A stretch of DNA of 64,000 bases. It comes from Psococerastis gibbosa. Lineage: Eukaryota > Arthropoda > Insecta > Psocodea > Psocidae. This document shows positions 33,729 through 45,199 of the stretch, piece after piece. Both the position numbers and the translations under genes were made by a program. Positions within the stretch are counted from its first letter, which is position 1. Every line of letters starts with the position of its first letter. A model generated the notes under the pieces. The model ran no database searches and had not been told where the DNA came from. It saw nothing but the letters and a program-made list of their open reading frames with translations. The stretch is taken from NCBI GenBank assembly GCA_963971405.1, contig OZ020485.1, forward strand, positions 52,325,469 to 52,389,468. Reading direction: 5' to 3'.

Positions 33729-34163
33729 GGTGCCCTTTCCACATACGTACAACGTCAATGAAAATTATGAAATTGAAGGGCATTTCAATTTTACTCTATG
33801 CCATTGTTAAAATTGATCAATGATCAATTGATAATAGAGTAAAATCACAAACAATGAAACAAACCATCTAAAATTAAAAAATGGCGTCATGTGATATGAC
33901 AAGTACAACTATTTTAATTGATTTCTCTAAAAAGAAAGCATTTCTGTATAAAAATTATAATAAGGATTAAATAATAAGGCGACAAAGAAAACAAATACAA
34001 TTTCAAGGAACAAATTTCAAAAATTTGGCGCATAAGCCTTACGCTTCAATTGAAAATTGTCAATTTTTGAAAAACATATGGAATGTCCCCCATCAATGAG
34101 AAATCGAAATGTCCTTCAATTTCATAATTTTCATTGACGTTGTACGTATGTGGAATGGGCGCC
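33729..34163. mobile_element. MITE with TTA duplication, 435 bp
   Basis: Inverted ends GGTGCCCTTTCCACATACGT and the reverse complement of ACGTATGTGGAATGGGCGCC continue for about 50 bp through CAATGAAAATTATGAAATTG. TTA lies at 33726-33728 and 34164-34166. The core shares GATCAATGATCAATT and AAATGGCGTCATG with the 22403 element. Confidence 0.9.
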
Positions 34164-34166
34164 TTA

Positions 34167-35000
34167 TCATAAGGTGTTTTGAATTGTAATTATTTCATGA
34201 AAATAATTTACCTAACATTTTACGCAACATAAATTCATGAAAGACCCAAACTCCGAAATTAAATATATTGCCCTATAATATTGTATATGAAATTATCCTC
34301 TACTTGAACTTGAATAGACTAATTTAATGATTAATAACTTGCGTAGCTAATTAAATAAACAATAAGAAATTGACTGATTTTGGGGTGATGAAGGGGTGGT
34401 GAATATCTAGTACAATATGTTGCATATCCTGTTAAGGCGCATGTGCGGTAGAGGGAAAATCTTCCTTTTCTCCGAAATGTCAATAACGTCCATATAAAAG
34501 TCTAAATACAGTCAGACTTATAATGCGTTGAAAACTTGTGGTTAGCAAACTACAGAAAGTTAAGTAGAATTTAGGGGTCACAAAAAATTAAAAACAGCAA
34601 TACTATTTCATTATTATATACTGTAAGTTAGGCTCCTTGTGTTAAAGTAACACAACTTTAATAAAAGATTGTGTATGATTGTATGATTATTATAAAGCTA
34701 GCAGTATTTTTAAATGTAGTACTTGCATCAGGCTTGCGCACTAATACTCATTAACCAGAATTCTTCAAGAGGTACTGTTCACATTAATAAAGGCTATGCC
34801 CCATACATACAGTATGTATTCAGATAAGCCGTAAGACTACTTAAAATAAAATACAATAGAATAAAAATAGACATGAGTCAAACTAAATAAAAACAATTTT
34901 TAATTGTTAACAGTCAAATTGAAAATAAGATTAAAGCACAGTGGCGGCTTCCCACTCAACGACCTATACAAATCCGTTCAAAATTTGAAATGCTGAACTA
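34167..35000. other. Intergenic, nothing recognised
   Basis: AT-rich, no open frame of note and no repeat match within the window. Confidence 0.5.
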
Positions 35001-36280
35001 CGTGGCTGGTCCGACAAGTACTTAGCCTACAGGAGAAGAACGAAAATTTTGGAATAGTGGCGATTGATTTCTCAACATTGTCTCTTTTTAACTCGATACA
35101 CTTGACCTAGCGATTCTCCAACTACCTTAACCCGCCTGAAAAAAATGTTTTCTCGAGGTCAGCAAAATAGGCTTCCGTGGCGGTTATGACCTCCTCATTC
35201 GACTCAAATTTCTGCCCAGCGAGTGACTTTTTCAAGTTTGTAAACAAAAGAAGTCGCGTGCGGCCAAATCTGGTGAATATAGCAGATGGTGGCCCAATTT
35301 GACCAAATTTGTCCGTGTCAAGGGTGGACGTGTGCGCCAGTGCGTTGTCATGGTGCTTGGAAAGCACTTTTTTCTTCACCAAACGGGGCCGTTCTTTCCG
35401 CAATTCGACGTCGAATCGACCCAATAATTCAGCATAGCAGAGCCCTGTGATCGTTTTACCCTTCTCCAGGTAATCGATGTAGATGACACCTTGTGAGTCC
35501 CAGAAAACGGGAGCCATCCCCTTTCCGGCCGCCCGAGAAAAGTTTTCACCTTCTGAGCACGTTCACCGGGTAAAGTCCACTGTTTCGACTGCTCCTTGGG
35601 CTCTGGTGTACCAGTGGATTCATGTTTCGTCGACGGCCACGAAACGACGCAGAAACTCCTTCGGATTTCGCTTAAACAGCGTCAAACACTGCTCCAAAGT
35701 GGTCCCACGGTTGGGCTTGTTGTCCGGAGTGAGCAAACGCGGCACACATTGCGCCGACAGCTTTCACATGCCCGAAATTTCATGCAGGTTATAACCCTCT
35801 TGGTCTTTTGAGATGCATACTGTCTCAACTATCTCACACAACTTCAATTAGCAGTCTGCCAATACGAGATCGTGGACTTTTGTCATATTATCCTCCGTAG
35901 AAGCCGTTTTTGGGGCACCTGTGCGTGGCTCATCAAAAACCGACGTGTAACCACCTTGAAACTAGTTAAACCAATTTTTGACGGTCACCATCGAAGGAGA
36001 AGAGTTACCGTACTCAGCTACCAAGCGCTCTTTGATTTCGCTGCGCGATTTCTCTTCCGAAAACAAGAATCTAATCACAGATCGATATTGTTATTTTTCC
36101 ATTCTCCTAAAATCCGCCACACGCCCCTCTTCTATAAGTGGGCAGAACAAAACTGCTTGTCCGATTCGGCTGAAATTTTGGCAGACGCCGTCCACTGGAG
36201 TGTAAAATACGAATTTAAATGTCTCTTGCGATAGTGACGCCATGGGACGCTGAGGCTAAGTACTTGTGGGACCAGCCACG
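35001..36280 (-). mobile_element. Full-length but inactive mariner, 1.28 kb
   Basis: TIRs CGTGGCTGGTCCGACAAGTA and CGTGGCTGGTCCCACAAGTA run to about 28 bp (ending CTTAGCCT), flanked by TA at 34999 and 36281. The length is typical of mariners. The transposase lies on the minus strand in several frames (see 35122-36235). Confidence 0.93.
35122..36235 (-). pseudogene. Mariner transposase pseudogene (mauritiana-like)
   Basis: N-terminal HTH pieces lie near 35800-36230. VDETWIHWY near 35620 has the first catalytic Asp; VFWDSQGVIYIDYLEKGKTI and HHDNALAHTS near 35350 have the second. The third-Asp motif, normally PYSPDLAP, is lost: the frame reads IFTRFGRTRLLLFTNLKK there. EAYFADLEKTFF ends the protein. 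The first half contains frameshifts and a stop around 35530-35560. It is not functional. Confidence 0.9.
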
Positions 36281-36282
36281 TA

Positions 36283-38411
36283 TTGTTTCATGAATATTTG
36301 TGTGTGACCGTGTGAGTGAATATTTCCTTCGCATGTATTTAAACTAACGATCATTAAAGAAATGCTTTATATGCCAGATGTAAGCCTATAGTTATCTACA
36401 ACATCATAATGGAAGTTTTTTTTTAATTGCATGAATGGATCACTTATAAACCACCAGTTTTATTGCGGGTAATCCAAAGCCACGCTTATATTTGTATGGT
36501 GATGGAAATACAACCTAATTAAAAAAAATAAGCATAGACTCCACCCTCAAAAGCCCCAGGCCATTTTTTGGAGGCGAAATTTCATCGAATCATAAGTCCG
36601 ACTCAACATTAGTCTGTCTTTAATATTGTATCGTATAAAGTGTTTTTAGTAACTTTCTCGGCAAAAATAAATGAAAAGAATGCCAGCATTTCACATACTT
36701 TGCAAATCCCCAAGTCTTGGACATATCAGAGGGGCAGCAAAATAATAATGCACATATAGCAGGGTACTCACTTAGCAGTGTAACCATTTCACCGTGGAAG
36801 TGGGTAAGTGGGTACGGCTCGTCCACGATTACCGCGTATCCAACTACGACCTCCTGTGATCCGTAGTGTTCGTGACGATATTATCGTCCTTGTTCGCATT
36901 GATACCGCCAATCAAACTCCCCGCGCAGGTTCGCGCTTACCTACTCCCTTGATACAGTATCAGATACGGTCAAAATGAGTCTGTGAATAAACACATTGCG
37001 AATAGATACCGTACTTCGGGCGTTAGATGCTACACGGCTAAGTGGGTACCCTGCTTAAAACTGTTGAGCAGTTTTCTTTCAGGATTTTTGTCTATTTTGA
37101 ATGCCTCATTTGACTATCAGTTGACTATTATTGTAATTTTGCATTTTTCTTCAGTAACGGTTATTCACTACGTTATCTTATGCTAAAGTGCAAAATTGAA
37201 AAACATTGCTGAAATAGAAAAGTACAGTGAGAAATACTGTATGTATTTATTCCTATATTTGTGTCTCTGTTCAATATTTTATCCGAGTATAACACATCAG
37301 CATGATGGTACTATATCATGGAATAGTGAATACCCTTATTGAAATTCTAAAATCAGTGTTCCGTCGGGATTGACCATGCCGAAAATTGTATAATTTTGAC
37401 TTTTTATGTCACTAAGGCCTTTCTGGCTATAAAAATTTATCCAGTCACCAAGTTTAAGGGCTTTTAAGCTTTTGAGATATCACCCCCTACACATACTGGC
37501 TGGATAAGTTTCGCTGGTCGGAGAAGCCCTAAGAGTAATATTTTATTTACTATTGTATTATAAAAGAAAACACCGGTAAATTTAACATTCCGTTGGAATT
37601 ATCCCCTAGTATTAGTACCAAAGTATTTAAAACTATTTACATATCGTTGGTAAAGCTACAGGAGGTGGAATCCTATTCTTATGTACATGGCTTTACGAAC
37701 GATGGTGAGAGCCACCCTTTAAGTTAAAAACACATTGTTGCAAGTCAATTCCTGACCTGAGACGATAAATTTACTGGCCTCCTTTCGAATTAGGCTTATA
37801 TGGATACATTTATCAAGGAAGTGGAGGGGATATTTTGGGGTTTAGCTCCGGTACTAATACCTCGCATAAAATACTTAACTTGTGTGGCCGTGGTTAGCTA
37901 TAATGCAGGGAATATTGACAAACCGTTTCTTATTTGCCTCTTGCTCGCCTACACCATCTTGCAATGTTCGTAATTTAGTACCGTATTTTATGCTCATTGG
38001 AACACTCAACAGCCGTTGTAATATAGAGTGGATAGCTGCAGATTTGTAGGAGGGACTGTTGATTGAAACTGCTGGCCTTCCGCGCCTATAGGCCGCGCTT
38101 TGTTGTCAAAATTATTGCAGCACTGATACCATAAAGATACATTAACTGGAGCGGCGATATGCCTTACGAGGCACCCGTTAACCATAAGCCAACTATCAGA
38201 AACAAGTACCAACGCAAAAAATATCGAAGTCTTACACATTGCAGCATAGCAGAACGGATACCTGGACCCGGTCAAAAACTCTGTACTTAGCTTGTGCAGG
38301 CTACACTTATCACTGGTTTCCCCGCCAAATTGCGTACTTATCTTGTGCAGGCTACACTAGTAGCCATATTGATAACGGTTTCCAACCACGGGATGACTGA
38401 TACCTACAGGC
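36283..38411. other. Intergenic; one repeat and one possible exon
   Basis: 36768-36857 may be a minus-strand exon (see findings). 38030-38400 holds a dispersed repeat shared with 49080-49275. Otherwise nothing was recognised. Confidence 0.45.
38100..38400 (-). repeat. Dispersed repeat R6, shared with 49080-49275
   Basis: Plus-strand GTACCAACGCAAAAAATATCGAAGTCTTACACATTGCAGC and GACCCGGTCAAAAACTCTGTACTTAGC recur at 49117-49225 with few changes, in the same orientation. The minus strand of both keeps an open frame reading TGSRYPxCYAAM.KTS.FFALVL. Class unknown. Confidence 0.7.
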
Positions 38412-38414
38412 TTA

Positions 38415-39246
38415 GGCGGATATTCCACTTGTCGATTTTACTTCAAATTTGATTTGAGATTTTTTGTTTGTTTTGTTTTAAGGAGACTATTATGTAGATA
38501 CTTAACCTATCTAGTATAAATAAAGTTATAATAGATAAGTTAAGTATCTACATAATAGTCTCCTCCTTTAAACAAAACAAACTGAAAATCCCAAATAAAA
38601 TTTGAAATGGTGGAGTAGGTGCCTGTCGAAGGCGGCTATTCCACCGGTGAATTTACTTCATTTGTGATTTGGGATTTTTTGTTTGTTTTGTTTTAAGGAG
38701 ACTATTATGTAGATACTTAACTTATCTATTATAAATTAAGTTATAATATGGTAGCAGACATCATTAATAAGTCTCCACCATATATAACTTAATTTATAAT
38801 AGATAAGTTAAGTATCTACATAGTAGTCTCCTTAAAACAAAACCAACAAAAATCTAAAATCACAAATGAAGTAAATTTGCCGGTGGAAAATTAAAATTGA
38901 TCAATGATCATTGAGGAAAATCACGCGTTGCAAACAATAACAAACTAAAATTAAACAATGGCGTCGTCTAGAGATGATAAATAATTTAAATTAATTTAAT
39001 TTCTTGAGAACGAACGAATTATTTCGTACTGTAGTTTAAATCATAAAATTTCTTATAGATTATAAAATTAAAAGAAAGACGGCTGCGCGCAAACTTACAA
39101 ATTTCGAAAAAAATGAAAACAAAAATGATCAATTGTTGAAAACAAGTGGAATGGGGTGTAAAAATAAATAATGCAACATTGATGATTTTCCGTCAATGAC
39201 AAAATCGAATTTGAAGTAAAATTGACAGATGGAATAGCCCAGTCTA
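38415..39246. mobile_element. MITE (same family as 22403) with nested foldbacks
   Basis: Left end GGCGGATATTCCACTTGTCG after TTA; right end GACAGATGGAATAGCCC. The right half (38890-39240) is the reverse complement of the 23316-23735 core. Two hairpins are inserted at 38455-38595 and 38665-38865, both with arms TTTTAAGGAGACTATTATGT and AGATACTTAAC. Confidence 0.8.
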
Positions 39247-39880
39247 ATTTTATTTAGGTTTGTTATGTAGGCTGTAGCCCATACTGGGCAGTTAAATTTT
39301 ATAATTTATTTTGACTTGATGACATTCTACAATGGGCCTGGAGTGGATGACAGTAATTTATAATGTGGTAATGGTGAGCATGTCGCAGCTTGTCCGCGGT
39401 CAGTGCAGAGACAGAGCTAGTTCGTAAGCAGTGTAACAACAATGGCCGAAACATCAATGAAAACGTTACACGTTGGTAAGCCATGGGCTATGGTCGCTAA
39501 ATTTAGGCCTCCGTTCGTAACTAGTAAAAAAATAATATTATAATAACGTAATATAAATACAGGTCAGTTAGATGAGTAGGCCCTTATACAATATGGTATT
39601 CAATGGATAGGCCTATGATTTCCTTTCTATTAATTTAGTGGCATTCAGGCAGGTGCGTGTTAGGAAACAGGACCAACCAAGTCAAATCTCAGTATAACAG
39701 CCTCAGACGCGCAGTGCAATGACGAATCAGGCTAAAGATTTAGAAGTTCGTGGAAGCATGACGTCATTCAGTTTGCCATATTCGATTAATTGCTAAAGCT
39801 AAACCCGGGCATAGCAGGCAATCAGAAAGTTTAGTCAAATGCACTGAACTATATATATATATATAACTTATACAATTGTA

Positions 39881-41597
39881 CTGTTCGCCCAGAAAAGTTT
39901 GCATATGTCCATGAAAATATCCCTTAATGCTTTACCAAGTCGGGGTCAAGCCCCGCCTCTCCATGTAAATTCCCTATGCTGCATTTTCAAATCAGATAGA
40001 ACTACTTTGCATGTGTTTGTATACACAAAACTTACGGGGGTTCCACTTCAAATTTAATGCATTAAGGTCACAAGTGGACATTGCTTATTTTTTTAGTTAA
40101 AATTGTCGATCTGTAGCACTTTTTACGAATTCACGACTCCAATGTCAAAATTAAAATTAAAATTTTCTGAAAGTTAATTGTCTTCAACTACTGAAGCAAC
40201 GTCAGTGGAACGGTTTTAGGATCATCATAGAACAAAATCAAAGCAATATTTATTGTTATAAATATTATTAGTGATGCGTTTCTTGAATTTGAGAAATTTA
40301 TAAAATTTTCATTTTACCAAACTTATAAAATGGATCAACTAGAAAGTAGGCCTAGAAAGTTAACTTAAGAGCGTTCAGGCCACAGAATAGAGTTTCTGTG
40401 TATCACACCAATAACGGTCTCGTCAAGGTGTACAATGCGATTTCCTTCAGACCTGGCGTTTCGGATTCCTTGTAAATACCTATAACGCCAAGAAAGCGTG
40501 CGTGGCGACTCGACCAAGACGTTGTATTTTGTCAAACATCTTAAATCAGCACAGCGTTTAAATTGTGACTTCTTTGTTTCTGTTGCACTTCTGATGCGTG
40601 TATTTATCTCCTCAACCGACTGGTTGTGTTTTTTATTTTACCTGAAATGAAGACGCCTAGTGATAAATACGCGGAGGCTCTCCTTGGGCATTTGGTAACG
40701 ACCATCAAGCTCTAATATTTCTTGTCACAGGGTGTCCAAGCTTAACAGTCGGCAATCATCCTAGGATGAATAAACATAATTATGGGGTTCCTTATCATAC
40801 TTTTATCACATTCGTCGAGATTATTGTAGTATTTTTGACGTCTTCTTTCCTTTATATTTTTGTTGATTTTATACCTCGACGGACTCCTAGACTCTGTATA
40901 TATATCTATAATATATCTTAAATATAACTTTCAACTTCCTTAAATAGTTCGCAAAGATTTAAGATCATCATTCATGCCTCCTAGTGAATTTGCTTGCCTT
41001 ACCAAACGGTTCATGCGGAAATGTTGCTTCAGTTGCTTCCTCTTACTAGGCCTGCTTCCATTGGTAAGACTTAACACTCTTTTCTGTGGTCTGAATGCCA
41101 TTAACTTCGATATTAACTGTCTACTTTCAAGTCGATCCATTTTATAACACAGTATGGTAAGATGAAAATTTTATAAATTTCTCAAATTCAAGAAACGCAT
41201 CACTAATAATATTTATAACAATAAATATTGCTTTGATTTTGTTCTATGATGATCCTAAAACCGTTCCACTAACGTTGCTACAGTAGTTGAAGACAATTAA
41301 CTAACATTCAGAAAATTTTAATTTTAATTTTGACATTGGAGTCGTGAATTCGTAAAAAGTGCAACAGATCGACAATTTTAACTAAAAAAATAAGCAATGT
41401 CCACTTGTGACCTTAATGCATTGAAATTGGAATGGAACCCCCATAAGTTTTGTGTATACAAACACATGCAAAGTAGTTCTATCTGATTTGAAAATGCAGC
41501 ATAGGGAATTTACATGGAGAAGCGGGGCTTGTCCCCGACTTGATAAAGCATTAAGGGATATTTTCATGGACATTTGCAAACTTTTCTGGGCGAACAG
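39881..41597 (-). mobile_element. Long-TIR DDE transposon, 1.7 kb, TA duplication
   Basis: Left arm 39881-40335 and right arm about 41150-41597 are inverted repeats of about 450 bp with few mismatches, starting CTGTTCGCCCAGAAAAGTTT. TA flanks both ends (39879 and 41598). The roughly 800-bp centre encodes, on the minus strand, transposase remnants: 41140-40940 (N-terminal) and 40620-40375 (VESPRTLSWRYRYLQGIRNA then RIVHLDETVI). LDET looks like the first catalytic Asp of an IS630/Tc1-mariner-type DDE nuclease. Other copies: 47022-47289 (left arm only) and 53018-54870 (rearranged). Confidence 0.85.
40375..41140 (-). pseudogene. DDE transposase remnant in the long-TIR element
   Basis: Two parts are readable: a basic N-terminus (RPSKRKQLKQHFRMN, 41140-40940) and the start of a DDE domain (EINTRIRSATETKKSQFKR ... 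WRYRYLQGIRNARSEGNRIV, HLDET, ending ILWPERS). The later Asp/Glu are absent. The plus-strand frame at 53023-53290 is a homologue with the same block order. Confidence 0.65.
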
Positions 41598-41599
41598 TA

Positions 41600-42099
41600 T
41601 ATCAATGGTCAAATGTCATTCATACAGTTCTGCCGCGTTCCGGGAATGAGGATCTGTAGGGACAGTTTTGGTCACTAGGTTCGCCGACGACAAACCGATA
41701 TCCATATTATTCAAAATGGCCTCCGTTAGCATCTAATTAATTCTTTTAATATTATTACTATGCCTGGACCTTATTTCACTGCATATAATTTAATATATAT
41801 ATTCTCCATGATTTATAGAAAAATATCACTAAAATAATACGTAAATAAAAATCATTTTAAAATAGTATTGAGTAAGCCTGCCATACCTCCCGGTTTACCC
41901 GGGAGGCTCCTGGTTTTCAGCCCAATCTCCCGGCTCCCGGGTGGATGTTGTCGGGAGCCCGTAATCTCCCGGTTTTGGAAAATGGCCCGGAAAATCTCCC
42001 GGTGTTTTATATTGAGAAATGAAATTGAGTGATGTAATTTTAGATTAAGTGTAGACATTTTAATCGAATTGTGTGGAATTGTATTCATCGGCTGTAAAT
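41600..42099. other. Shared flank and CCCGG-rich stretch
   Basis: 41640-41705 (GATCTGTAGGGACAGTTTTGGTCACTAGGTTCG) recurs at 54858-54912. 41880-42010 has CCTCCCGGTTTACCCGGGAGG-type inverted runs. No gene. Confidence 0.5.
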
Positions 42100-42782
42100 T
42101 GTAAATGTTACTGCCAATATGCGTAAAACCCCTCTATTTCAGGCCTATTTTTCAAAAATTTTCAACTGGGGGAGACCCCCGGGCCCTCTTGCTTCCAACT
42201 ACCTACTTAATTCATTGCCAGTAAAATCTGAACGTTACTGCTAACTCAATGCGTGAAACCCCATTAATTTAAGACCATATTTCAAAAATTTTCTTCCGGG
42301 CCCCCCTTTTGTGCAATTGTATTTATCGCTTGTAAAATCTAAATGCTATGCTATCAATATGCGTAAACCACCGTTATTTCAGGCTAATTAAAAGTATATT
42401 TATCGTCTGTAAAATCTGGACGTTTCTGCTATATAAATGCGTAAAAACCCATTGATTTAAGCCAATTTTTTTGAAAATTTTTCTACCGGGGGAGAACCCC
42501 GAGCCCCCCTTATGTGCTATTGCATTTTTGACCTGTAAAATCTAAATTTTCATAGAATTGGATGGAATTGTATTCATCGCCTGTAAATTCTAAATGTTAC
42601 TGCCATCGATTTGCGCATACCCCCTCTATTGCAGGCCTGTTTTTCAATAATTTTTAACCGGGCGAGACCCCTGGGCCCCCCTTGATTCCAACTACCTAAT
42701 TAATTCATCGACTGTAAAATCAGAACGTTTCTGCTATCTATCTGCGTAAACCCCTATTAATTTAAGACCATTTTTCAAAAAC
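42100..42782. repeat. C/G-rich tandem repeat array, second locus
   Basis: Units carrying TGCGTAAAACCCC, GGGGGAGACCCCCGGGCCC and CTGTAAAATCT recur about every 80-175 bp (42118, 42246, 42355, 42436, 42611, 42740). It directly abuts the truncated mariner. Confidence 0.8.
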
Positions 42783-43706
42783 ATAGGAGCTAGATCGGGG
42801 GAATAAGGTGCATGTTCAAACACAGAGACCTGTCTTTCCAATAGGTCTTTCTGGATGCTCCTGCGAAAGGTTTTCATCTTCCAGGTCATCACTAAATCTT
42901 TTGTGCCACTCAAACACAGTTGTACGCAACTTTACATTTTCGCCATAAGCTTCTTTCAAAAAATGGAAACTTTGTGTAGGTGTATTTTTTTAAAAATGCC
43001 AAACTTTAACGCTGCTCGATACTTGCATCAACCATTACCCCGGCAAAGTGTAGCAACACGGTACGCTGCCGAAGGGCTGAAAGGGATGAAATTGCAAGGG
43101 ATTGAAGTTCAAAGTGAGCAGGTCAATGACCTGCAAGGCCGTAGGGGGCTTATTGGGCTGCAGCCCCCCCCCCCCCACGAAATGAAATAAATCTAGTTCG
43201 AACATGAATAGGCCTATGTCTTCCTCAGTAAATTATTATAAACCTCACTATTTCGCACCTATTTTTTCAAAAAATTTCCCCCGGGGGAGACCCCCGGTCC
43301 CCCTGTTTGGAGCAAGATGAATATACATTCCTTTGCAAGCCTTTCTGCTGTAAAACCCCACTGTTTTGCACTTACATATTCTAAATTTTCCCCCCGGGCC
43401 CCCCTCTTTGGGTTAACTTTTATGAATAAGCATTATTTTGTTGGCCTTGTAAAATCCATACTTTACTGCTGTTAAAATGCGTAAAACCCCACTATTTTGC
43501 GTTTATATTTTCAAATTTTTCCCCCGAGGGAGACCCCCGCCCCCCCCCCCTCTCCGTGTTAAATGCAATATTATTTCTATACTTTCTAAACCGTCGTGTT
43601 GATATCATTACATTTTAGTCCGCATATGCTAAGTACTAACTACTCCTCTCCGATAAAACCCCTGACAGTTATAGGTCCAGTCCGGGTATTTAATTGGCAC
43701 ACCTCG
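42783..43706 (-). mobile_element. Second copy of the deleted mariner, 5' truncated and interrupted
   Basis: Matches 22685-23314 with changes and ends at TIR CGAGGTGTGCCAATTAAATA (reverse strand, 43687-43706) followed by TA. About 500 bp of the C/G-rich repeat (43132-43640) interrupts it. ORF remnants are not coding. Confidence 0.8.
43132..43640. repeat. C/G-rich repeat inserted in mariner
   Basis: Begins GGGGGCTTATTGGGCTGCAG with a C14 run and contains three tandem units with CCCGGGGGAGACCCCCGG. Its insertion in a mariner shows that this repeat family is mobile or was carried by a mobile element. Confidence 0.7.
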
Positions 43707-43709
43707 TAT

Positions 43710-44620
43710 ACTGTATCACCCAAACGTAAACCTCCCGGTTTTCTGAAAAATAAATCTGACAGGCTTAGTATTGAGGCTTATGGAAAAATCAACGCTTTGA
43801 TATCATTGCAACTGGTGCTGCCATCTACAAAATGACGCCAAAAATGAACCCCATTGCATTGTTAAACAGGGCTGCCAACATTATTTCTTATTTTCCGTGA
43901 ATTTTTACTATGGCAGGACTGGCAGGTCTATGGGTGCCATTCAAAATTGTATTGTTTACATTATTAACCCTCAGATTTAGTTAATATTAAACATTTAAAC
44001 GACATAGTAGGGCCCGGGCCCAGCAAGACGCAAGTCGGTTTCTGTCATACAGTAAAAGAGAAATACTACGTTTGGCGCATCACAGACGACAGTTGACGTT
44101 GCCGTTCGGCTCCGGTGTATGATGGTAAAGAGATGACTTTGTTTACTTATTTACTTTATTAACTTTATTTAAACAGACGTCTAGCAAAGTGGTTGACTAT
44201 ATTGTTCACCCAGCTATTGAATATTCCCACAGTGCGGAGTGCCTCTCCTTCTCTCAACGTACCGGTATTCAAAAACAAATATTACCAAGTTTCTCCTTAG
44301 TCAGTAAACCTCTGTGATCGGTTGATCAAGGCAAGGTTACGTATGAATGTGTTAGAAAATGTGCGTGTGAACGTGGATGGTAGCGAATGTGAATAAGTGT
44401 TGCTTTTTTCTTGAAGGTATGACTGATATTCGGTATGAATGTACTTTACAAAATTATATTTCAATTAAACTATCGTTTATACGTATAACAGTTAGGTGTA
44501 AGAGAGGGCCATAGGCCCTAATCGTGCTGCACACCTACATTATCAGGACCCTCTGAATATCCCCTATCCCAAAGCACTTAATTAATTGGTGCCATTAATT
44601 GCATATTCTAGATCGGGCAG
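43710..44620. other. Intergenic; LINE 3'-end-like stretch at 44485-44540
   Basis: GTTAGGTGTAAGAGAGGGCCATAGGCCCTAAT at 44485 matches 54177-54212 and looks like a non-LTR 3' end. The rest is unassigned. Confidence 0.5.
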
Positions 44621-45030
44621 GCCAATACATTACCACACAGTAATAATGACTGGGCACGAAATGCATTTGAGCGGGAATTTTCTATAATTGTTTGCACAAA
44701 ACCAAATATTTTTTGGGAAAGCAACCTGTCCGGTTTTGTTTCTCAATTTAATACCTAAAACATGCCTGAAGGTAGAAATCATCGATAGAAACGTAGGGCC
44801 TACCGCAGAAAAATTACTTTTTTAGTCATTCTTCATGAAAAATGAGTTATTTTTGTTTTTTTACACCCAGAAGCAAACTATCAAGGGGCAAACGACCCCC
44901 CGCTTTTTGTTATCATTAATAACGATTACAATATAGGCTAGACCTATATGAATTTAAAAGAAATCGTTGGAGCCGTTTTTGAGAAATAAATTTTTAGGCG
45001 TATTTTTGTGTGGAGTTGTTTGAGAATAAA
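44620..45030 (-). repeat. R1 family, tail half
   Basis: Reverse copy with CCAAATATTTTTTGGGAAAGCAACCTGTCCGG, AGAAGCAAACTATCAAGGGG and AAAAGAAATCGTTGGAGCCG. The head is missing. Confidence 0.85.
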
Positions 45031-45199
45031 CATTTTTCGAAAAATGATCTACTAAAATATATTTTCAACTTTACATAAATTGGTTAAGTAAAGCTAAATT
45101 AGATAAATTTTAAGCAAAAGGCTTTTATTATTATAAACATGTGTACAAATAATTCAATTATTTTACCTGCTCAGATTATAATAGGCCTAGCATTTCATT

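Noticed and set aside
36620-36826. 68-codon minus-strand ORF as a complete gene
   Set aside because: Only the first ~20 residues look protein-like and they end at a GTGAGT; the rest is AT-rich, so it is reported only as a possible exon.
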